Assembly (NCBI GenBank): GCA_037974665.1
Contig: CM075771.1
Span: 37,432,425-37,496,424, forward strand
Reading direction: 5' to 3'
From: Ehretia macrophylla
Taxonomy: Eukaryota; Streptophyta; Magnoliopsida; Boraginales; Ehretiaceae
DNA: 64,000 nucleotides
Program-made: the position numbers and the translations under genes
The notes under the pieces: model-generated
Database searches by the model: none
What the model saw: only the letters and a program-made list of their open reading frames with translations
What the model was told of the DNA's origin: nothing
Shown here: positions 59,394-64,000 of the stretch, one piece after another
How the letters are laid out: each line of letters starts with the position of its first letter
How positions within the stretch are numbered: position 1 is the stretch's first letter

Positions 59394-59420
59394 ATAAAGG
59401 AATTGTGCCCTCAACATGAC
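59394..59420 (+). promoter_or_regulatory. 5S upstream promoter elements (example unit)
   Basis: ATAAAGG at -27 to -21 serves as the TATA-like box, GC lies at -14/-13 and C at -1. These match the known plant 5S upstream elements. Most units in the array keep this ACATAAAGGAATTGTGCCC region; scattered copies have variants such as ACATATATAGG before the copy at 55362. Confidence 0.85.
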
Positions 59421-59539
59421 GGGTGCTATAATACCAGCACTAATGCTCTGGATCCCATCAGAACTCCGAAGTTAAGCGTGCTTGGGCGAGAGTAGTACTA
59501 GGATGGGTGACCCCCTGGGAAGTCATTTTGTTGCACCCC
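59421..59539 (+). rRNA. 5S rRNA gene, copy 51
   Basis: Full length. Deviations: G7T, C10A, A27T, C29T, C105A, C107T, G108T. From about position 31 to 104 it equals consensus, so box A (59470-59484), the intermediate element (59487-59492) and box C (59500-59517) are all intact. Confidence 0.93.
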
Positions 59540-59541
59540 CA

Positions 59542-59556
59542 TTTTCAATTTTTTTT
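59542..59556 (+). terminator. RNA polymerase III T-run terminator (example unit)
   Basis: TTTT at 59542-59545 and eight Ts at 59549-59556 follow the gene directly. The same CCTTTTCAATTTTTTTT arrangement follows almost every gene in the array. Confidence 0.85.
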
Positions 59557-60097
59557 GCTCCGATTAGGGTTGCCAAGATACTTTATCCACCACATTTCTA
59601 TTATCGAATCCCAAGGCACCTTGGGCAAGACAACTTCGCTTCACGTGGAGGCTGGGCCAGCAAACCGAGGGCGTAGGGCTTGTGACTAGGTCTTTGTCGC
59701 TCCGGTGCCCATAACTTTTGATCCGTAAGGAGTTACGCGACGTACAACATACCGTTGCAAAGCTCTCCAAGAGCTCTACGACAGGGGCAGCAATCTTGCT
59801 TGCTGTGCCCTTTTTGCTGCCCAAAATCGAACGTTTTCATCAGTTTAGGGCCACTTTTCTTGTTTTGCTCTATTTTTCCATCTCGGATCGTACATCGTGA
59901 GCTGTTAAAAGGATGACAACCTTACTCGCTGGACATTAGGGGGCCCTACAACGCGTTAATATCACATCTTACGAGGATACTGCGTTGTTGAAGCGGATGG
60001 GTTGTCGTTAAGCCCATTAGGCCTTCTGAATGGGCCATCTCTCTAGGTTGGGACTATGAACCGTTAACACATAAAGGAATTGTGTCCTCAACATGAC

Positions 60098-60216
60098 GGG
60101 TGCGATCATAACATCACTAATGCACCGGATCCCATCAGAACTCCGTAGTGAAGCGTGCTTGGGCGAGAGTAGTACTAGGATGGATGACCCCTTGGGAAGT
60201 CCTCGTGTTGTACCCC
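60098..60216 (+). rRNA. 5S rRNA gene, copy 52
   Basis: Full length. Deviations: C14A, G17T, A49T, T53G, G86A, C95T, C114T. Confidence 0.91.
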
Positions 60217-60773
60217 CATTTTCAATGTTTTTTGCTCTGGTTAGGGTTGCCAAGATACTTTATCCACCATATTTCTATTATCGAATCCCACGGCACCTTG
60301 GGCAAGACAACTTCGCTTCACGTGGAGGTTGGGCCAGCAAACCGAGGGCGTAGGGCATGTGACCAGGTCTCCGTCGCTCTGGTGCCCATAACTTTTGATC
60401 CGTAAGGAGTTACGCTGTGCACAACATATCGTTACAAAGCTCTCCGAGAGCTGTACGACGAGGGCTGCTAACTTGCTCGCTATGCCCTTTTTGGAGCCCA
60501 AAATCGAACGTTTTCATCATTTTCGGGCCACTTTTCTAATTTTGCTCTGTTTTTCCATCCCGGATCGTACGTCGTGAGCTGTTAAAAGGATGACAACCTT
60601 ACTTGCGGGACATTAGAGGGCCCTACAATGCGTCAATATCACGTCTTGCGAGGATCTTTGTTGTTGAAGCGGATAGGATGTCGTTAAGCCCATTGGGCCT
60701 TCTGAATGGGCCATCTCTCTAGGTTGGGACTGTGAACCGTTAACACATAAAGAAATTGTGCCCTCAACATGAT

Positions 60774-60849
60774 GGGTGCGATCATACTAGCACTAATGCA
60801 TCGGATCCCATTAGAACTCTGAAGTTAAGCGTGCTTGGGCGAGAGTAGG
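60774..60849 (+). pseudogene. 5S rRNA gene, copy 53, cut by LTR insertion
   Basis: The gene is normal to GAGAGTAG (nucleotide 75) and is then broken by the LTR beginning TGTCACGCC at 60850, with one mismatched G at the junction. The C box and 3' end are absent from the window. Confidence 0.93.
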
Positions 60850-63800
60850 TGTCACGCCCCAACCCGGCCTATAAAGGTTAGACTAGGGTGTGATCTAAAC
60901 ATTCAAGTCACGTCTCGTACTTAACCATTCATGAAGATTTAAGACTTAACGTCTTGGCCTAAACTCCAAAAAATTTTGATAAACCGGCAGCATAACGGCT
61001 GTAATTGGGCTCTTTGGTTTGACCTAATTCTCTAAACGCCTCAATTATTGCAATCATTAATCCAATTCCATAAAGGACTCCTATTTGTCACCAACCGATT
61101 TGCCTACTAGTTTATCTTGAAAGCCTCGTTTGGTTAATAAGCCTAACATGATAACTATGTCCCGTTTATTTGTCAATTTCCTATCATGCAAGTACCTATT
61201 ATCCTTTAGTTTGCAAATGAGCACCTAAGTGAAATTAGATAGAATTAACTTAGTTGATTGTTCATCTAGTGGTTTGAATGCCTACGATAACTACTAATTA
61301 AGAAAACAAAAGCAAACAACCAAATAAAAGTTCGTCCGGTTATAGATAGTACAATCCCAGAATTAGACCCAAATTACAACGGGGTCATTTACATCAATAA
61401 AATGAATAGTTTGTAATCAAACACAACATCCATATAGCAACCACTTTCAGGCAAAGCACAAAAGCACGTAGGGACATGCAATCACTCCAAGGAATCATCG
61501 TTAGGCACATCGTCCTCGGGTGCCTGTTCTTGATCTTCTTAACCTGAGATGATAAAAGAGGGTGAGTCCTTATGAACTCAGCGAGGGGGAACGAGAAATA
61601 CGTTTTGAAACTCATTTTTTGGTTCAATTATGAAAACTCTTTTTTTTTTTGAAAACATGTCACGTATTACAAATAATAAGGTACGCAAATATATGAAACA
61701 AATTGAGTAATAGATACATTTACCAATCATTTCAAGGATATGGTGAGCATTTGCTCTCAATATCAATTTCGATTCATTTGGTGCGGCCGACTTCAATAAT
61801 CCACTTATCGCTCCCAATTGGTTGTACTCTGGATGTACCCCGAAACCTACGACCCAACTCTCCGAGGGTGAAATGCCAAGCGAGAGAGGGAATTGGACCA
61901 TGGTAGTCACGGTAACACCGGCAAGCCCGATGCCGCCCGGCGTGCGTGAAACACTACCATGCCACAGTGAAAGGTTGCAACCTCGTATGCAATGCACATT
62001 TATAACATTTAACATATCACATTAGGAGGACAACAAAGTAGGTCACCTCCGAGCAGTTATAAGATCGCACGTTAACAAGTAATCAAACGAGGCACGATAA
62101 GACAAGTAATTTCACTTGAAAGGCATATAGAGCCATATGAACATTAAACGGGCAGCCATGTAACACATGCAAGTCAAGCCATATAACTCAATTCGAAGTC
62201 CACGTAATCAAGTGATACAATTATTCAACATGCAACAACATCTACGTGGGTTTGGATGCAAGAAAAGCCTAATTGTCAACATGCAATGATCAAAATTACA
62301 TTTAAGCTTATAAGGGAAACTACGGGCAGCCTACTAAACATATAATTCCACACAATATCCAAATGATCAACACTTAGCAAAACTACCTAGTCATTAGGGT
62401 TTCCATTTCGTGCATATTCGTGCAATTTGAGCCTCAACCCAACTCAAAGTCAATCTCAACCATGCATCATTTAATTCAACATCCTCAAACATTCAAAACA
62501 GTCCATACAACATCCTGAAGCTACAATCCCAAGCATTTAATTCAACAAGAGGAGTCACAACAATTTTCTAAGCACAACATTAAGTGAAACCCCTACTGCA
62601 ATAGGCTGTTTTCTCACAATCAATCGGATAAGCAAAAAATCTCCAAATTCAGTGAATAAGATGTCAGATTAAATCTTAAGAAGTTAACTAAAATCAAAAA
62701 CAAACCTTGCATCAATTGGAGTTCGGGATCATTAGATATAGCCGAAACAGTGGAATAGCACAAAACTGTCCAGATTTGCACACTTTTCAGTAATTGACAT
62801 TTTTGACATCCTTAGGGTCAGATTTAGCCTTGGTCCATTTCTGCAAAAAATTGTCCAGAACTGAAAAATCTAGCAGAACACAAAATTTCATGCGTTTTGG
62901 ATATCATTTACTAATTCAAATCTGGTTCGTTATACAAGGTCAGTGCATCTGCCAAAACCTGCTTCATTTTTCCAGATTTCCAGATTTGTACACATTTTAA
63001 AGATTTGCCATTTTGAGGACCTTAGATTCAAAATTAGCTTTGGTATATTTCTTCGAAAAATGTTCAAAACTATCCAAACTAGTCACCTACCAATTTTCAT
63101 GCATTTTCAACATCATTTGCCTAGCTAAATGTACCTCGAAACAAGCTGGTCAGAGAGCTGTCAACAATCCGACTTCACATAGCATCACTTTCAAGCCAAG
63201 ATCTTGCCATGCATGGTTGTTTAAGCTTATGAACGACCATATAACTCAAGTACAGAAGCAAAGACATACATTCATGAGCATGCATGTGAATTTTTGAAGG
63301 ATTTTCAAAAGGGTTTAGCCCTCACCTTAGCAATCAACCAAAAAGATGCACAAAAACTTGTTGAAGCTCAAATCTCTTCTTCTTCTTGCTTAGCCGAGAT
63401 TCCAACTTGGTTTTCCCTATTTTTCCTATCCTAGTGACCAACCTCTTAGTACATGCATGAGGTTAGAACAAAAGAAAAGAAATGGAAGCTAAGAAACTTA
63501 CCTAGGGCCGAATAGAAGACTTCAAAGGACATGCATGTGTAGTTTTCGCATCCTAGCTTGTTTGCTTGAGTTTCTTTGATGGTTGCTTGTCTTGTTGCAC
63601 CATATGATGAAGAAGATGAGCTAGGAGGTGGAGATAACTCAGCCAAAACCGAAATGGAGAGAGAGGAATGAGAGGGAGAGATAAAAATTGAGGAAGAAAT
63701 GAAGAAATGACAAAATTATGACAAGGAATAAAGCTTTTGCAATCTTCAATGCTTATGGTCAGCCTTGGGCAACAAAATTCCTGATTTTGTGTCTTCAAGA

Positions 63801-64000
63801 TGTGAAATTTAAAATGTTAGCATGGGCATAGGTGGTTTGGTCGAGCAAGGTGAGAAATTTGAGGTCGTTTTGAGCATTTTTTTATGCATTGATAAGTGTT
63901 TTTGTCATAACTTGTCTAGAACTAATTTTTATGCATTTGTGTCATTAGAATTGTCATAGGAATGTTGGGAAATTAGGGAATCTATGTAGAATAAAATATA
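60850..64000 (-). mobile_element. LTR of a Ty3/gypsy element (runs off the window)
   Basis: It starts TGTCACGCCCCAACCC and follows the LTRs of 18747-30660 and, in reverse, the solo LTR 47376-51430 for about 3.1 kb, so strand is minus. It matches the solo LTR better in places (for example around 60960-61340). The window ends inside the LTR, so whether this is a solo LTR or a full element cannot be told. The open frame at 61578-62015 is the conserved LTR block, not a demonstrated gene. Confidence 0.88.

Larger units (their letters stand above)
51431..60849 (+). repeat. 5S rDNA tandem array, block 4
   Basis: Fifteen genes or fragments, beginning with the right ATCGT duplication. Many spacers here have AATTTATTTTGC in place of AATTTTTTTTGC after the gene. 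Units 52202-52877 and 53555-54230 share one set of variants, and 52878-53554 and 54231 onward another. A scrambled unit lies at 54660-54803. The block ends where an LTR cuts a gene. Confidence 0.95.

Noticed and set aside
582..60577. Recurring open frames of 60-100 codons on both strands, one set per 5S unit
   Set aside because: They repeat with the 677-bp period, overlap the rRNA gene and spacer, and break in different copies. They are by-products of rDNA sequence, not genes.
521..60849. A CRISPR-like or phage repeat array
   Set aside because: The repeat is a plant 5S gene with its polymerase III signals, and the intervals are homologous spacers rather than unique ones.

Overview
The window is a stretch of plant nuclear heterochromatin. 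It is a tandem array of 5S ribosomal RNA genes, all on the + strand, broken up by long-terminal-repeat (LTR) retrotransposons of the Ty3/gypsy type. A flowering plant is indicated by the plant-type 5S sequence (GGGTGCGATCATACC start, TTGCACCCC end), the plant 5S upstream elements, and chromovirus-like elements primed by initiator methionine tRNA. I cannot name the species. No ordinary protein-coding host gene is present.

The 5S unit is about 677 bp: a 119-bp gene plus about 558 bp of spacer. I find 53 gene copies or fragments in four blocks: 1-3504, 13079-18746, 30661-47375 and 51431-60849. Forty-nine are essentially full length and four are broken (34198, 46182, 54708, 60774). Compared by eye with the array consensus, every copy differs at one or more positions, the best (36214, 51525) at three. 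With several spacer deletions, scrambled junctions and retrotransposon insertions, this looks like a decaying, probably silent array or array edge rather than the homogeneous core.

Four top-level insertions interrupt the array. (1) 3505-13078 is a complete Ty3/gypsy element on the minus strand, with 2.3-kb LTRs, a perfect CCGTC target duplication, a perfect primer binding site, and one continuous gag-pol frame spoiled by three in-frame stops. (2) 18747-30660 is an older, internally deleted element, also minus, with 3.56-kb LTRs. Its coding remnant joins the start of gag to the integrase in the same frame, and a further LTR (about 22.4-25.19 kb, + orientation) is nested inside it. (3) 47376-51430 is a 4.06-kb solo LTR in + orientation with a perfect ATCGT duplication. 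(4) An LTR related to (2) and (3) starts at 60850 inside a 5S gene and runs off the window end.

Subtracting each element plus a 5-bp duplication restores 5S units of 689, 673 and 676 bp, which confirms the boundaries of (1) to (3). All the elements share TGTCACGCCCC-type termini and conserved LTR modules, so they are related families that inserted repeatedly into this array. I see no unknown enzymatic system. The most interesting signals are the conserved modules inside the diverged LTRs, the gag-integrase fusion, the two-unit higher-order repeat, and the repair scars in single 5S units.
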